From positions 56,769 through 120,768 of the forward strand of contig JARLJH010000015.1 of the NCBI GenBank assembly GCA_031291305.1: DNA of 64,000 nt, read 5' to 3'. The notes under the pieces were generated by a model that was given only the letters and a program-made list of their open reading frames with translations, ran no database searches and was not told the DNA's origin. The position numbers were made by a program, and so were the translations under genes. Within the stretch, counting starts at the first letter, position 1; every line of letters begins with the position of its first letter. Shown here one piece after another: positions 18,150 through 27,989 of this stretch. This DNA is from Rhodoferax sp. GTDB taxonomy: Bacteria > Pseudomonadota > Gammaproteobacteria > Burkholderiales > Burkholderiaceae_C.

Positions 18150-20257
18150 GCGCTTTCCATGGAATGAAGGTCTGATTGTGTTTGGGTTTCAAACAGAGGC
18201 AGTAGCAGCGTCACGGTCGTTCCGCGGTTGACTTCGCTCTGGACGTCGATCTTGCCACCCAATTCCTGCACGTACTGAAAACTTTCATAAGCGCCGATGC
18301 CCATGCCGGCCTGCTTGGTGGTTTGAAATGGTTTGAATAGCCGGTCGCGGATGAATTCCTGCGTCATGCCCTGCCCGGTGTCGGTGACTACAACACGGGC
18401 CTGACCACCGGCGCGCTCCAGCGTCAGCCCAACATGGCCGTTCAGGTCCGTCGCATCAAATGCATTTTGCACGACGTGGCCAATGATACGTTCCAGTCGT
18501 TCCTCGTGGCCACGGGCATCCACAGACTCAATCATCTGGATTTCGAGCGTGCGTCCGCGCGCCGCTGCCACCGCTTGGACTCGCTGGACGATGGCGCTCA
18601 GGTTGACGCCGAACGCTTTGCCTGGCGGGGTGGCACCCTCGCGCAATTGCAACATCAACTGACGCATGCGTTCCAGCGAGTTTTCAACCGTCATCAGCAT
18701 GTCCTGCTGGAATTCGGGGTTGCCGCTCAGTCGCTTGGCATTTTTCATCATGAGCGAAAGCTGGGTGACGATGTTTTTCAGGTCATGCACCACAAAAGCC
18801 GACATTTTGTTGAAGGCGTCAAATTTGCGCACCTCCAGCAAGGCTTCGGTCGCCTGCATCTGTGCCAGGTAGCTGGCTGCCTGTTGACTGGCGGTTTTGA
18901 GCAGGTCGTTGACCTCCCAGTTCACCTCAAACACGGTGCGCGCGCTGGCCAGCACCACCAAGCCGATCAACTCATCGCCAACCATCAATGGCACCACCAG
19001 CCAGGCTTGGGGCAGCTCCTGCAGCCAAACGGGGATTTTGAGCGAGCCATAGCGTCTGGAAAAAGATCGGTACTCCTCCAGGTTAAGCAGCTTGCCGCCG
19101 TCGGCCAGGTACTCGCACATGGGGGAGTGGAGGTCCTCCTTGTCGGGGACACGCGTCAGATTCCACGTCGCTGTTTGGCTGAAAGCGGGCTCACCCTTGA
19201 CACGTAGCCACAAGCCCCCGCCGGGGCTTTCAACCATCTCCGCCAAGCCACGCACCACCTGCTGCCCCAATTCCTGCGGCGAGCTTTGGGCGGACAGGGC
19301 GCGCGTGAATTTCAGCCATTCTTCGCGGTAGTCGTAGCGATAGCGAAAAAAATGTTTGCCCAGAAAGAGCCGCAGTTTTGCGCGCATGGTGCCCGAGAGC
19401 GCCAGAACCACGAGCACAATCAGTGCAAACACCACCAAACCAAGTTGCAGTGCGCGTCCCCATTCCCCACCAAAGTAGCGTACGTAATAGCCCACTCCGG
19501 ATATGAAAATCAGGTAAATCCCGGCAATCAGCAGCGTGGCGGAATGAAAGGCCGCTTTGGGTGACAGTTGGATCTTGGAGATCCAGTCACTGCGTCGCGT
19601 GCTGGAGAGCAACAAAAGCGGCATCATCAGGGCGTGCACGCCGCCTCGGATGCTCAGGGCGTCCTCATCTGGGCGATTGAACAAAACGGCTTGCGAAAAC
19701 AAATACAAATCAAACAAAAAAGCGCCCGCCAGCCCCAGCGCGAGCGGTTTGATGTTCCAGCGTGAGTCTTCGGTGGCATTGCGAAAGACCTGCTCCAGCA
19801 ACACCAGCGCAAACACCGGCATGGCCATGGCGCTGAAAAGGATCCAGCGCGTCGGGTCACCCAGCGCGCGTACTCCAACCATCGTTAAACCCAGCGACAA
19901 AGGGCCGAAAGCTGCCAGCAATATGGCCCAGATGACCAGGCTGCTGGTTCCAGTCAGCCCTTTGGCTGGACGGTTGGCGTGTAGCAGGATGAGTAAGAAA
20001 GCAAACCAGGCTGCATAGCGCAACTGATCCGTCAGTGTGGTCAGTAGCCACAACAGGAGCGTTTGAGTCAGGGTCTGCAACAGCATTGTCCAGCCCCACA
20101 AGGCGCTCAGTGCAACTGCTGCCAGTATTGCCAACTTGCTGGCTTCACGTGGAATCTTCAGATAGCCTGCCTGCAGCAGGCGTAGAGAAAAAATCAGGTA
20201 ACACCCCCCCGCCAGGCCACCGCTCCAGGCGGTCAAATCGAGGATGCCGCTGTTCAT
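18146..20257 (-). CDS. prsK: PrsK, membrane sensor histidine kinase of the XrtA/PEP-CTERM system
   Basis: 703 residues. The first ~290 contain about eight hydrophobic segments, then a GAF-like domain (about 320-470), an H-box with His491 (FVVHDLKNIVTQLSLMMKNA) and an ATPase domain with VVQNAFDAT (N box) and DTGQGM (G1). The H-D-L-K-N form is characteristic of PrsK. The kinase should phosphorylate PrsR, whose gene overlaps it. It starts 14 bases after the stop of the sugar transferase gene. Confidence 0.93.
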   Translation of the reverse strand: MNSGILDLTAWSGGLAGGCYLIFSLRLLQAGYLKIPREASKLAILAAVALSALWGWTMLLQTLTQTLLLWLLTTLTDQLRYAAWFAFLLILLHANRPAKGLTGTSSLVIWAILLAAFGPLSLGLTMVGVRALGDPTRWILFSAMAMPVFALVLLEQVFRNATEDSRWNIKPLALGLAGAFLFDLYLFSQAVLFNRPDEDALSIRGGVHALMMPLLLLSSTRRSDWISKIQLSPKAAFHSATLLIAGIYLIFISGVGYYVRYFGGEWGRALQLGLVVFALIVLVVLALSGTMRAKLRLFLGKHFFRYRYDYREEWLKFTRALSAQSSPQELGQQVVRGLAEMVESPGGGLWLRVKGEPAFSQTATWNLTRVPDKEDLHSPMCEYLADGGKLLNLEEYRSFSRRYGSLKIPVWLQELPQAWLVVPLMVGDELIGLVVLASARTVFEVNWEVNDLLKTASQQAASYLAQMQATEALLEVRKFDAFNKMSAFVVHDLKNIVTQLSLMMKNAKRLSGNPEFQQDMLMTVENSLERMRQLMLQLREGATPPGKAFGVNLSAIVQRVQAVAAARGRTLEIQMIESVDARGHEERLERIIGHVVQNAFDATDLNGHVGLTLERAGGQARVVVTDTGQGMTQEFIRDRLFKPFQTTKQAGMGIGAYESFQYVQELGGKIDVQSEVNRGTTVTLLLPLFETQTQSDLHSMESA

Positions 20258-20271
20258 GTTGGCAAGGAGTC

Positions 20272-21642
20272 TTACTGCGCGCCTTTGCGCATCACAACCA
20301 CACCGATGGTTTCGAACATCACCACAATGTCTAGAAGCAAAGTGTGGTTTTTGACGTAGTACAGATCGTATTGCAGCTTCTCAGCCGCGTCCTCCACCGA
20401 TGAGCCATACTGGTAACGCACCTGCGCCCACCCTGTGACACCTGGCTTGACACTGTGACGAATCGCGTAATACGGGATTTTCTGTGTCAACTGGTCAACG
20501 AAAAACGGGCGCTCAGGCCGCGGCCCCACCATGCTCATCGAGCCTGCCAGTACGCTGAAGAGTTGCGGCAACTCGTCAATACGCACTTTGCGGATCACCC
20601 GTCCTACACGTGTCACGCGGCTATCTTGGGCAGACGCCCAGCGCGGTTTGCCATCTTTTTCAGCATCAGTTCGCATGCTACGGAACTTGACAACATTGAA
20701 AAGTCGCCCGTTTTGTCCCACACGCTCCTGAAAGTAAAGAACGGGGAAGCCGTCCTCCAGCACAATCAGGATGGCCGTGATCAGCATCACCGGCAAGGTC
20801 AGCACGATCAGGATGCTGGCACACACGATGTCAAACACCCGCTTGGTCACAGCCCGTACCCAACCAGTGCTAAAGCCGTCACCAAAAATAAGCCAACCTG
20901 CTGATAGGGATTCGAGATGGATCTGCCCGAGCGTCCTCTCAAAGTGGGTGGCAATGTCCACCACCTTGACGCCTTGCAACTTGCAGTCCAGCAATTCCCG
21001 CAAAGGCATGCTGCCGCCGCGTCGTTCGGACAAGGCCACCACAATTTCATCCACCTGCTGATCCTTGACGACGTCGGTCAGCGAGTTGGTCATGGACAGC
21101 AAGCCCCAGGCCGAAACCAGGGCTTCTTGTTCATTGGGACCGGCGTAGTAACCCACGAGGTCCACTGTGGGGTCGAACTTGAGCAAGGCCGTGCCCACCA
21201 GCTTGGCGCGTGCGCCAGTGCCAAAGATCAGCACTCGTTGGCGCATCACGTTACGCGGTGTGAAATGCATGGCATAGACCCGCAGCAACAGCATCAAGGC
21301 AACGGCTGCGAGTAACGTGAGTGCAAACGATCTCGAGTCGTAGAACCTTGTAGCCAAAACCAAAATGATGGGTGCCATACACAGCAGCGCCAACACCGCG
21401 CGAGCGCTGGTTTGGCCCAATGATCGGGTATGAACGCGCTGGTAAAAACCAAGACTTGCGTTCAAGGCCATCATCGTGACGGCCAGAATCAGGAAGGTGG
21501 CAGCAGCAGCAGAGCCCACAGGTGCGGAGGGTGTCTGGTGTGCTGAAGTGGAGATCAGAGCAATTAACAGCAACAGGAACAGATCCAGCCCGATCTGGAA
21601 CAAAGTTCGTTTATGGAAATAGTGACCGAATATTTTTATCAT
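20272..21642 (-). CDS. Polyprenyl-phosphate sugar transferase, PEP-CTERM-associated (EpsB type)
   Basis: 456 residues: four N-terminal membrane helices, a nucleotide-binding-like region (VLIFGTGARAKLVG), a fifth membrane helix and a C-terminal bacterial sugar transferase domain with FQERVGQNGRLF, KFRSMRTDAE, DELPQL and SMVGPRPERP. These enzymes load the first sugar-phosphate on undecaprenyl phosphate at the inner membrane and so begin each repeat unit. It is the gene just upstream of prsK, linking polymer initiation to the sensor system. Confidence 0.9.
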   Translation of the reverse strand: MIKIFGHYFHKRTLFQIGLDLFLLLLIALISTSAHQTPSAPVGSAAAATFLILAVTMMALNASLGFYQRVHTRSLGQTSARAVLALLCMAPIILVLATRFYDSRSFALTLLAAVALMLLLRVYAMHFTPRNVMRQRVLIFGTGARAKLVGTALLKFDPTVDLVGYYAGPNEQEALVSAWGLLSMTNSLTDVVKDQQVDEIVVALSERRGGSMPLRELLDCKLQGVKVVDIATHFERTLGQIHLESLSAGWLIFGDGFSTGWVRAVTKRVFDIVCASILIVLTLPVMLITAILIVLEDGFPVLYFQERVGQNGRLFNVVKFRSMRTDAEKDGKPRWASAQDSRVTRVGRVIRKVRIDELPQLFSVLAGSMSMVGPRPERPFFVDQLTQKIPYYAIRHSVKPGVTGWAQVRYQYGSSVEDAAEKLQYDLYYVKNHTLLLDIVVMFETIGVVVMRKGAQ

Positions 21643-21713
21643 GAATGTCTCTGCGGATGCGTCCGGTACCTGCTGCTTCTCATGCGTACTTAAAGCAGCC
21701 CCGTGGTCATTAC

Positions 21714-23036
21714 CTACCGGCCAATCGCTGAATACTCAAACCCAAGGTCGCGCACTGTCTTGGGGTCATAGAGGTTGCGGCCATCAAATATGATGGGGGC
21801 CTTGAGCTTGGCTTTGATGGCGGCAAAGTCAGGGCTGCGAAATTCTTTCCACTCGGTCACGATCACCAGCGCGTCCGCCTTGTCCAGCGCAGCAGTCTGG
21901 TTGTCGGCATAAGTCAAGGCAGGCTCGTTGGGAAAACAGTGCCTTGCTTCGGCACCAGCTACTGGGTCGTAGGCGGTGACGGTGGCCCCGGCTGAAACCA
22001 AATCCTTGATAACCTCTCGGCTGGTGGCTTCGCGCATGTCGTCGGTGTTGGCCTTGAATGCCAGGCCCCATAGTGCAAAGTGTCGCCCCTTCAGATTGGT
22101 ACCAAAGCGCGCTTTGACCTTGTTGCCTAGCACATGTTTTTGCAAGTCGTTGGCCGTTTCAACCGCATTTAGAACCTTGAGATCGATGCCGCCATCAACG
22201 GCGGCGGTCTTGATCAGCGCCTTGACATCCTTGGGAAAACATGAGCCGCCATAGCCGGCCCCTGCGTATAAAAAGTCGTACCCGATGCGCGGGTCACTGC
22301 CAATACCCCGGCGCACGCTCTCGATGTCTGCACCAAGTTTTTCCGCCAGATTGGCCAATTCGTTCATGAAGCTGATGCGGGTTGCCAGCATGGCGTTGGC
22401 CGCATATTTGGTGAGTTCGGCACTGCGGATATCCATCAAGATGAGCCGATCGTGGTTACGCTGGAACGGTGCGTAAAGTGCACGCATGTTGTGCGCTGCC
22501 TGCTCATCGTCGCAACCTACCACAATGCGGTCAGGTTTCATGAAATCATCAATGGCGGCACCTTCTTTCAAGAACTCGGGGTTCGACACCACGCTGAAAG
22601 GGGTGTTGACGCCACGTTTTTGCAATTCTTCGGCGATGGCGGCGCGCACGGCGTCGGCCGTGCCCACGGGCACCGTACTCTTGTCCACCACCACTTTGTA
22701 GTCGGTCATGTACTTGCCGATGTTGCGTGCAGCCGCAGTGACGTACTTCATGTCGGCCGAACCATCTTCGTCCGGCGGCGTACCGACCGCAATGAACTGC
22801 ACCGTACCAAACTGAGCAGCGCGCTCAACATCCGTGGTGAAATGCAGCCGCCCAGCGGCCACATTGCGCGTGACCATGTCTTGCAGACCAGGCTCGAAAA
22901 TCGGTATGCCACCTTCTTCCAGGATTTTGATCTTGGCCGGATCCACATCCAGACACAACACATCATTTCCCACTTCTGCCAAGCAAGTACCCGACACCAG
23001 TCCCACATAGCCGGTGCCTATCACGGTAATTTTCAT
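21714..23036 (-). CDS. ugd: UDP-glucose 6-dehydrogenase
   Basis: 440 residues with the NAD-binding [10 protein letters not shown] at the N-terminus, the [10 protein letters not shown] loop, GGSCFPKD with the catalytic Cys (about 260) and FDGRNLYDP near the end. It oxidises UDP-glucose to UDP-glucuronate with two NAD+. The product would feed the UDP-glucuronate epimerase at 36118-37125, giving uronic acids for the exopolysaccharide. RBS AAGGGAT precedes the ATG. Confidence 0.95.
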   Translation of the reverse strand: MKITVIGTGYVGLVSGTCLAEVGNDVLCLDVDPAKIKILEEGGIPIFEPGLQDMVTRNVAAGRLHFTTDVERAAQFGTVQFIAVGTPPDEDGSADMKYVTAAARNIGKYMTDYKVVVDKSTVPVGTADAVRAAIAEELQKRGVNTPFSVVSNPEFLKEGAAIDDFMKPDRIVVGCDDEQAAHNMRALYAPFQRNHDRLILMDIRSAELTKYAANAMLATRISFMNELANLAEKLGADIESVRRGIGSDPRIGYDFLYAGAGYGGSCFPKDVKALIKTAAVDGGIDLKVLNAVETANDLQKHVLGNKVKARFGTNLKGRHFALWGLAFKANTDDMREATSREVIKDLVSAGATVTAYDPVAGAEARHCFPNEPALTYADNQTAALDKADALVIVTEWKEFRSPDFAAIKAKLKAPIIFDGRNLYDPKTVRDLGFEYSAIGR

Positions 23037-23070
23037 GTTCTATCCCTTACGATCATTTTCGTGAACAATA

Positions 23071-25056
23071 TCACAGTTCAATATGGTGCTGATGAGCGGA
23101 GTCCAGCGTATTTTGAACCGGTTTTGATAGCTGGACAGCCAGAAAAAGCAGCAGCCAGAAAAGAAACGCCACACGCGGCACATCCATGACGCTACTTACC
23201 AACCCCACCAGCAGCACGGCTATCAGGGACGCGGCGACATAAGGTGCTAGGGGTTCCAGACGGGCCCGCCCCAAAACGAGATGCCATAGCGCATAAATCA
23301 CCAGCATCAACCATGCCAACAGGCCAAACAGGCCACGCTCTACAAGTATTTCGAGAAACAAGTTGTCCAGATGCCAGGGCACAAAATAGCTCTGTGCAGC
23401 CGGGAACCAGTGTGACAAACCCACCGAAAAGTTGCCATTGGCCAGCAAATCCGAAGAGTTTTGACTGATCAGCGTGATGTTGTCAAGATCGGCCCAGCCA
23501 CCGGCATCGATGACAGAAACTGAAAACATTTTGAGTCGAGGCGCGAACCGGCGCTCTTGCCCTAATGGTGGCCCCTCAAGCGCTACCGTCAGCGCCTGCC
23601 AGGCGGGTCGATCCGCATCCTTGATGGGGTGGATGTGCAAAAAAGCCGCTTGGCAGGCCCGGTCGTACAGCAGGTGCCGTTCACACAAGTAGAGCTCAAG
23701 GTGAGTGTCTTTTGTCACACGGACATTCAATCGGACGTGGTAACCGTCAGGTTCCGTCAGCGTTACGCGCTGTGTCAACTCAAAGACCCCGCCCAGTTCG
23801 GCCTGAGTTTTGGGGCCGTAAAGGGTGACAAATGGGTGGTCAACCTGACCCGCTCGGCGTTCAAGGTGATGCCTGGCATCCCCTGGAAATTCTTCGTTGG
23901 GAACCTTCGATGCGTAGTTGGCGGGCAAGCGTCCCAAGCCTTTGCCCAACAGCCAGTCTGTCGGGGTCATGAGCAAACCGACGCCGTGCTTCCAGTGCGT
24001 AACTCGGCTTGACAAATCCTGCTCTGCGCTGGCCAGGCGCTCTGACATGAAGGTTCCGCCCTCCAGCACCAGCACGATTTCTAGCACCAGGGTCACAGAC
24101 AGCGCCAGACTGGCTTTTACGCGCCATTTTGGAGAATGGCTTTGGTGCTGCAAACCTTGCCAGAGGTTGCGCCCGCTGCGCGCATGGTTTTGCAGCCAGA
24201 GTAAAAAGGCCAGCAAGACCAGTGGGGCGGCCACAGCCAGATAGACGCCACGGGCAAAAGTGGTCAGACAGGCATAGCCCACCAGAAGGGTTAGCAAAGA
24301 CAAAGCTGCCCATTGGCCTGGTCGGCGTACTGCATACAAGGCCCAGACCACAAATGGCGCCGTGATCGACAGATAGGCGTCGATGGCAGCACCGCCCACA
24401 TGCATTTCCCAGAACAGGGCCACGGTACGGTAGGGGTTCGAAAAGTCGAGCACGCCCGGGAAAGCCGCACGTTCCCACAAGGTAGCCAGCACCACCAGCG
24501 TCAAGCCGCTGATGATGCCGACAGCCAGGTAGTTTTGTGCAAGCACCGGTGATCTGGACAACTCGCGCCGAAGCAGCGGGATAAACAGAGCTGCGAACCC
24601 CAGGCTTTTGAACACCCGCCAACTGTTCAGCGCGTCACTGTAATTGGCAAACCAGTCAAAACGCAGACCACCCGCATCGGCAAAACCCCGCCCCAAGGCC
24701 AGCAAACCCGACAACACGACCAGACCAACAACCAGGTTTGACGCGACTGGATAGGGTGCTCCTTTGCCAGGCCTTGACTCCCAAGCCAGGCGCGCGTAGC
24801 CACCTGCCAGGACGCTCAAAAGCAGTATGTCAAACTCATCAAACATCAGCCAGCCTGTCCATGGTGAAAAATTCAGCCATGGCAGGCAGGCGGGCACCAT
24901 CCACAACCACAACCGGGGCTGCCAGGCGACCAAGCAACCGGACAGACACACCAGCACCAAGTTCAGCAAGGGCGATACAGGGTGATGCCAGGCCATCGTC
25001 AGCCCCGCTATTAGGCAGGTCGCTGCCACCAGCCAGGTCAAGAGACGAAATCGCAT
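23071..25056 (-). CDS. O-antigen ligase/polymerase-like membrane protein with a large periplasmic insert
   Basis: About 661 residues. Ten or so N-terminal helices carry a Wzy_C-like region (ITAPFVVWALYAVRRPGQWAAL), then about 190 soluble residues (about 395-590) of beta-rich composition (VFELTQRVTLTEPDGYHVRLNVRV), then HLDNLFLEILVERGLFGLLAW, the typical conserved loop-helix of O-antigen ligases, and two final helices. The inserted domain is not part of a normal ligase. It starts 7 bases after the decarboxylase stop. It may polymerise or attach the polysaccharide; the other candidate is at 57626-58942. Confidence 0.78.
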   Translation of the reverse strand: MRFRLLTWLVAATCLIAGLTMAWHHPVSPLLNLVLVCLSGCLVAWQPRLWLWMVPACLPWLNFSPWTGWLMFDEFDILLLSVLAGGYARLAWESRPGKGAPYPVASNLVVGLVVLSGLLALGRGFADAGGLRFDWFANYSDALNSWRVFKSLGFAALFIPLLRRELSRSPVLAQNYLAVGIISGLTLVVLATLWERAAFPGVLDFSNPYRTVALFWEMHVGGAAIDAYLSITAPFVVWALYAVRRPGQWAALSLLTLLVGYACLTTFARGVYLAVAAPLVLLAFLLWLQNHARSGRNLWQGLQHQSHSPKWRVKASLALSVTLVLEIVLVLEGGTFMSERLASAEQDLSSRVTHWKHGVGLLMTPTDWLLGKGLGRLPANYASKVPNEEFPGDARHHLERRAGQVDHPFVTLYGPKTQAELGGVFELTQRVTLTEPDGYHVRLNVRVTKDTHLELYLCERHLLYDRACQAAFLHIHPIKDADRPAWQALTVALEGPPLGQERRFAPRLKMFSVSVIDAGGWADLDNITLISQNSSDLLANGNFSVGLSHWFPAAQSYFVPWHLDNLFLEILVERGLFGLLAWLMLVIYALWHLVLGRARLEPLAPYVAASLIAVLLVGLVSSVMDVPRVAFLFWLLLFLAVQLSKPVQNTLDSAHQHHIEL

Positions 25057-25063
25057 CACCGAG

Positions 25064-26308
25064 CTAAACCAGTACCTCAAGGCAAGACGGGTGCGAAAGA
25101 AACTGATGCGGGCTGGCGCTGGCACCATAGGCCCCGGACTGGAAAACCACCACCAGATCACCCACCTGCGCTTCGGGCAGGAGCATCCTGTCAGCTAGCA
25201 CGTCCAACGGCGTGCATGAGGGGCCCACCACGGATGTCACCTGGCTGGCCGGGGCATCCATCTTGTTGCCAATCGCCACCGGGTAGTTCTTGCGCAACAC
25301 CTGGCCAAAGTTGCCGGTGGCCGCCAAATGGTGGTGCAGACCACCGTCAACCATGAGATACAACTGTTCACGTGAGAACTTGCGATCCACCACCCGGGTG
25401 ACGTAGATGCCGGCTTCAGCCACCAGATAACGTCCGATTTCCAGCACCAAGGTTGCCTGCGGCAACTGGGTCTGGGCGAGTTGCAGCAGCCGCTCCAGTT
25501 GGTCAGCGATGGGGCGTAATTCAAGTCGCTGGTCACCGGGGAAATAAGGGACGCCCAGGCCGCCGCCCAGATTCAGCACCCGGACTTTGTCGGGCGCATG
25601 TTCGGCCAGTCGCACGGCTAGATCGAAAGACTGCTGCAGCGCGTCGCAAATGGCTTCGGCGTTCAGGTTTTGCGATCCCGGGTAAAGATGAAAACCTTCA
25701 AACTGCAGGCCAGAACGTCCCATGTTTGCCAGCAAGGCAGGAACCTGCTCCACATCCACGCCAAACGGCTTGGGGCCACCGCCCATCTTCATGCCGGAGC
25801 CTTTGAGTTCAAAGTTGGGGTTGATGCGCACCGCCGCGCGGGCAGGCAAGCCCAGCAACTGCGATGCTTGCGCCAGCACATCCACCTCGCGAAACGACTC
25901 GATATTCACCAGCACCCCGGCAGCGACGGCCTGGTGCAGTTCGGCATCACGCTTGGCCGGTCCAGCAAAGCTGATCTCCTGAGGGCTGACGCCCGCGTCA
26001 AGTGCCACCTTGAGCTCGCCAGCCGAAGCCACGTCAATCCCATCGACCAGCCCCACCATGAAACCGATCAATGCGGGCATCGGATTGGCTTTCATGGCGT
26101 AGTGCAGCCTGATTTTTTTGGGAAGAGCCTGGCGCAACTCCATCACACGCTGGCGCAACTGTGACCGACCATACGCGTAAAACGGCGTTTGGCCGACGCG
26201 CGCAGTTAGCGTGGACAGGCGTATGTCGCCAACCATCAATTCGCCGTGGCTCACTGGAAACTGCGTCATCGGGGCATGTTGTGGCAACGGGCGTGGCAAA
26301 TCTGACAT
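25064..26308 (-). CDS. Pyridoxal-dependent decarboxylase, exosortase A-associated
   Basis: About 414 residues of the fold III (alanine-racemase-like barrel) decarboxylase family, related to diaminopimelate and ornithine decarboxylases: FYAYGRSQLRQRV, HYAMKANP with the PLP Lys, LNLGGGLGVPYFPGD (phosphate-binding glycines), VVGPSCTPLDVLA and a final FQSGAYGAS. In exosortase-A loci this family always accompanies the acyl-CoA ligase, hydrolases and carrier protein; the substrate is not known. ATG 26308 follows the ligase stop by 8 bases. Confidence 0.88.
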   Translation of the reverse strand: MSDLPRPLPQHAPMTQFPVSHGELMVGDIRLSTLTARVGQTPFYAYGRSQLRQRVMELRQALPKKIRLHYAMKANPMPALIGFMVGLVDGIDVASAGELKVALDAGVSPQEISFAGPAKRDAELHQAVAAGVLVNIESFREVDVLAQASQLLGLPARAAVRINPNFELKGSGMKMGGGPKPFGVDVEQVPALLANMGRSGLQFEGFHLYPGSQNLNAEAICDALQQSFDLAVRLAEHAPDKVRVLNLGGGLGVPYFPGDQRLELRPIADQLERLLQLAQTQLPQATLVLEIGRYLVAEAGIYVTRVVDRKFSREQLYLMVDGGLHHHLAATGNFGQVLRKNYPVAIGNKMDAPASQVTSVVGPSCTPLDVLADRMLLPEAQVGDLVVVFQSGAYGASASPHQFLSHPSCLEVLV

Positions 26309-26316
26309 GGTGTGAC

Positions 26317-27951
26317 TCAGTTTGTGGAGGCTGGGGCGACGGGTGCGTGGTTCTGGCGTTCCAACCAGTCCCGCGCCAATCGGGCACGGTCGATTTTGCC
26401 GTTGGCGTTTCGCGGTAAAGGCTCTTCCACCCACTCAATCGCGGCGGGAACCATGTAGGTCGGCATCCGGCTACGGCATTGAGACATAAGATCGTTTCTG
26501 GCTCTAGCCCTCATGGATACTGGGCAACTAGCTATTATTTGTATTGCTTGGCCAAGGACATCGTGGGGTACGCCAAAGGCGATGCACTCATTCACCAAGC
26601 CGGTGGCATACAGGACGTCTTCCACCTCGGTCGGGCTCACCCGATAACCCGAAGTCTTGATCATCTCATCACGCCGCCCGACAAAATACAGAAAGCCGTC
26701 GGTATCCCGGCGCACCGTATCACCCGAGAAAACCGCAATTTCAGGTAACTGTAGCCCCAGCGGACGACCCGGCGTGTCGGGTGGCAAGGGCCGGAAACGT
26801 TCGGCGGTTTTTTCGGCATCATTCCAGTAGCCCATGGCCACCAGCGCACCGCGGTGCACCAGTTCGCCGGGCTCGTCGGGCGTGCAAGGACTGCCGTCGC
26901 TGCGTAACACCAGTACTTCGGCATTGGGAATGGCCTGTCCGATAGAGTCGGGTCTGCGGTCAACCTCATGCGGCGGCAGATAGGTGGAGCGGAACGCCTC
27001 GGTCAAGCCGTACATCAGATAAGGCGCGGCCTTGGGCACGCGCTGACGCAATTTCACCAGCGCTTCACGCGGTAGATGGCCGCCGGTATTGGCGAAATAA
27101 CGCAAGTGCTCACCGATGGAATCGGGCCAGTCGAGCATGACCAATTGCAGGTACAAGGGCGGCACGGCGGTCAGCCCGGTGACTTTTTCTTGCTCCAGGG
27201 CTTTGAGCACATCGCGCGGCAGCAAATAATTGAGCAACACCACCCGCGCGCCTGCATGAAACGCGGTGGTGAGCTGGCTGAAGCCCGCGTCGAATGACAG
27301 TGGCAGCGCCGCCAGCAGCGTGTCGCTGGGCTGGTTGTGCAGATAGGAGGCCACACTTTTGGCACCCGCCACCAGGTTGCGATGCGACAGCATCACGCCT
27401 TTGGGTTGGCCGGTGCTGCCCGATGTGTACAAAATAGCCGCCAGGTCGGTGTCGATGACCCGATGACCGGGCTGCCTGGGGCTGGTCAACAGGTCCTGCC
27501 ATAGGGTGACCGCCCAATGGGTTGCGTCTGCGTCCGGTGGGTTGGCGATGGGCGCGCACAGCACCACATGCTGCAAGTCCGGGCAATCCCGCAACACCTG
27601 CGCGAGCATGGCCAGCCGCTCGGACGAGGTGACCAGCACACGCACGTTGCAGTCGCGCAGGATGTGCGCCACCTGATCGGCTTTCAGCAAGGGGTTGATC
27701 GGCACAAAAACCGCCCCTGCCAAGGGCGCGGCAAAGCTGGCCGCCACCGCCTCAAAGCGCTTTTCAAGGTAAATACCCACACGGTCAGCGCGTTGGATAT
27801 TCAGCGCCAGCAGCCCAGAGGCAAAGGCCGTCATGGCATCGGCCAGCTCGGCATAAGTCCAATGGTCTGGTCCATACGTTAGCGCGATGGCGCCCAGGCG
27901 CTGCTGCGCCGCCAGGGTGACGAGCTCAGGGAGTAAGGTGGCCTGCGACAT
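26317..27951 (-). CDS. Acyl-CoA ligase (AMP-forming), exosortase A-associated
   Basis: 544 residues of the adenylate-forming superfamily: LYTSGSTGQPKGVMLSH (P-loop), YGLTEAFRSTYLPP, GDTVRRDTDGFLYFVGRRDEM and the C-terminal NANGKIDRARL with the catalytic Lys. It would activate a fatty or other acid, perhaps for transfer to the acyl carrier protein at 30958-31212. A dispersed-repeat copy (26500-26541) lies inside the frame and encodes an unusual SMRARARNDL stretch before the last beta-strands. Confidence 0.88.
   Translation of the reverse strand: MSQATLLPELVTLAAQQRLGAIALTYGPDHWTYAELADAMTAFASGLLALNIQRADRVGIYLEKRFEAVAASFAAPLAGAVFVPINPLLKADQVAHILRDCNVRVLVTSSERLAMLAQVLRDCPDLQHVVLCAPIANPPDADATHWAVTLWQDLLTSPRQPGHRVIDTDLAAILYTSGSTGQPKGVMLSHRNLVAGAKSVASYLHNQPSDTLLAALPLSFDAGFSQLTTAFHAGARVVLLNYLLPRDVLKALEQEKVTGLTAVPPLYLQLVMLDWPDSIGEHLRYFANTGGHLPREALVKLRQRVPKAAPYLMYGLTEAFRSTYLPPHEVDRRPDSIGQAIPNAEVLVLRSDGSPCTPDEPGELVHRGALVAMGYWNDAEKTAERFRPLPPDTPGRPLGLQLPEIAVFSGDTVRRDTDGFLYFVGRRDEMIKTSGYRVSPTEVEDVLYATGLVNECIAFGVPHDVLGQAIQIIASCPVSMRARARNDLMSQCRSRMPTYMVPAAIEWVEEPLPRNANGKIDRARLARDWLERQNHAPVAPASTN
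26500..26541 (-). repeat. Dispersed repeat, copy 4, inside the acyl-CoA ligase gene
   Basis: On the minus strand AAATAATAGCTAGTTGCCC ... ATGAGGGCTAGAGCC. It is read in the same frame, relative to the repeat, as copy 3 in uup, so both encode an RARA tract. Confidence 0.6.
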
Positions 27952-27989
27952 AGGCGGCCATCTTACAGGCTTGCAATTACCTCAGTTGG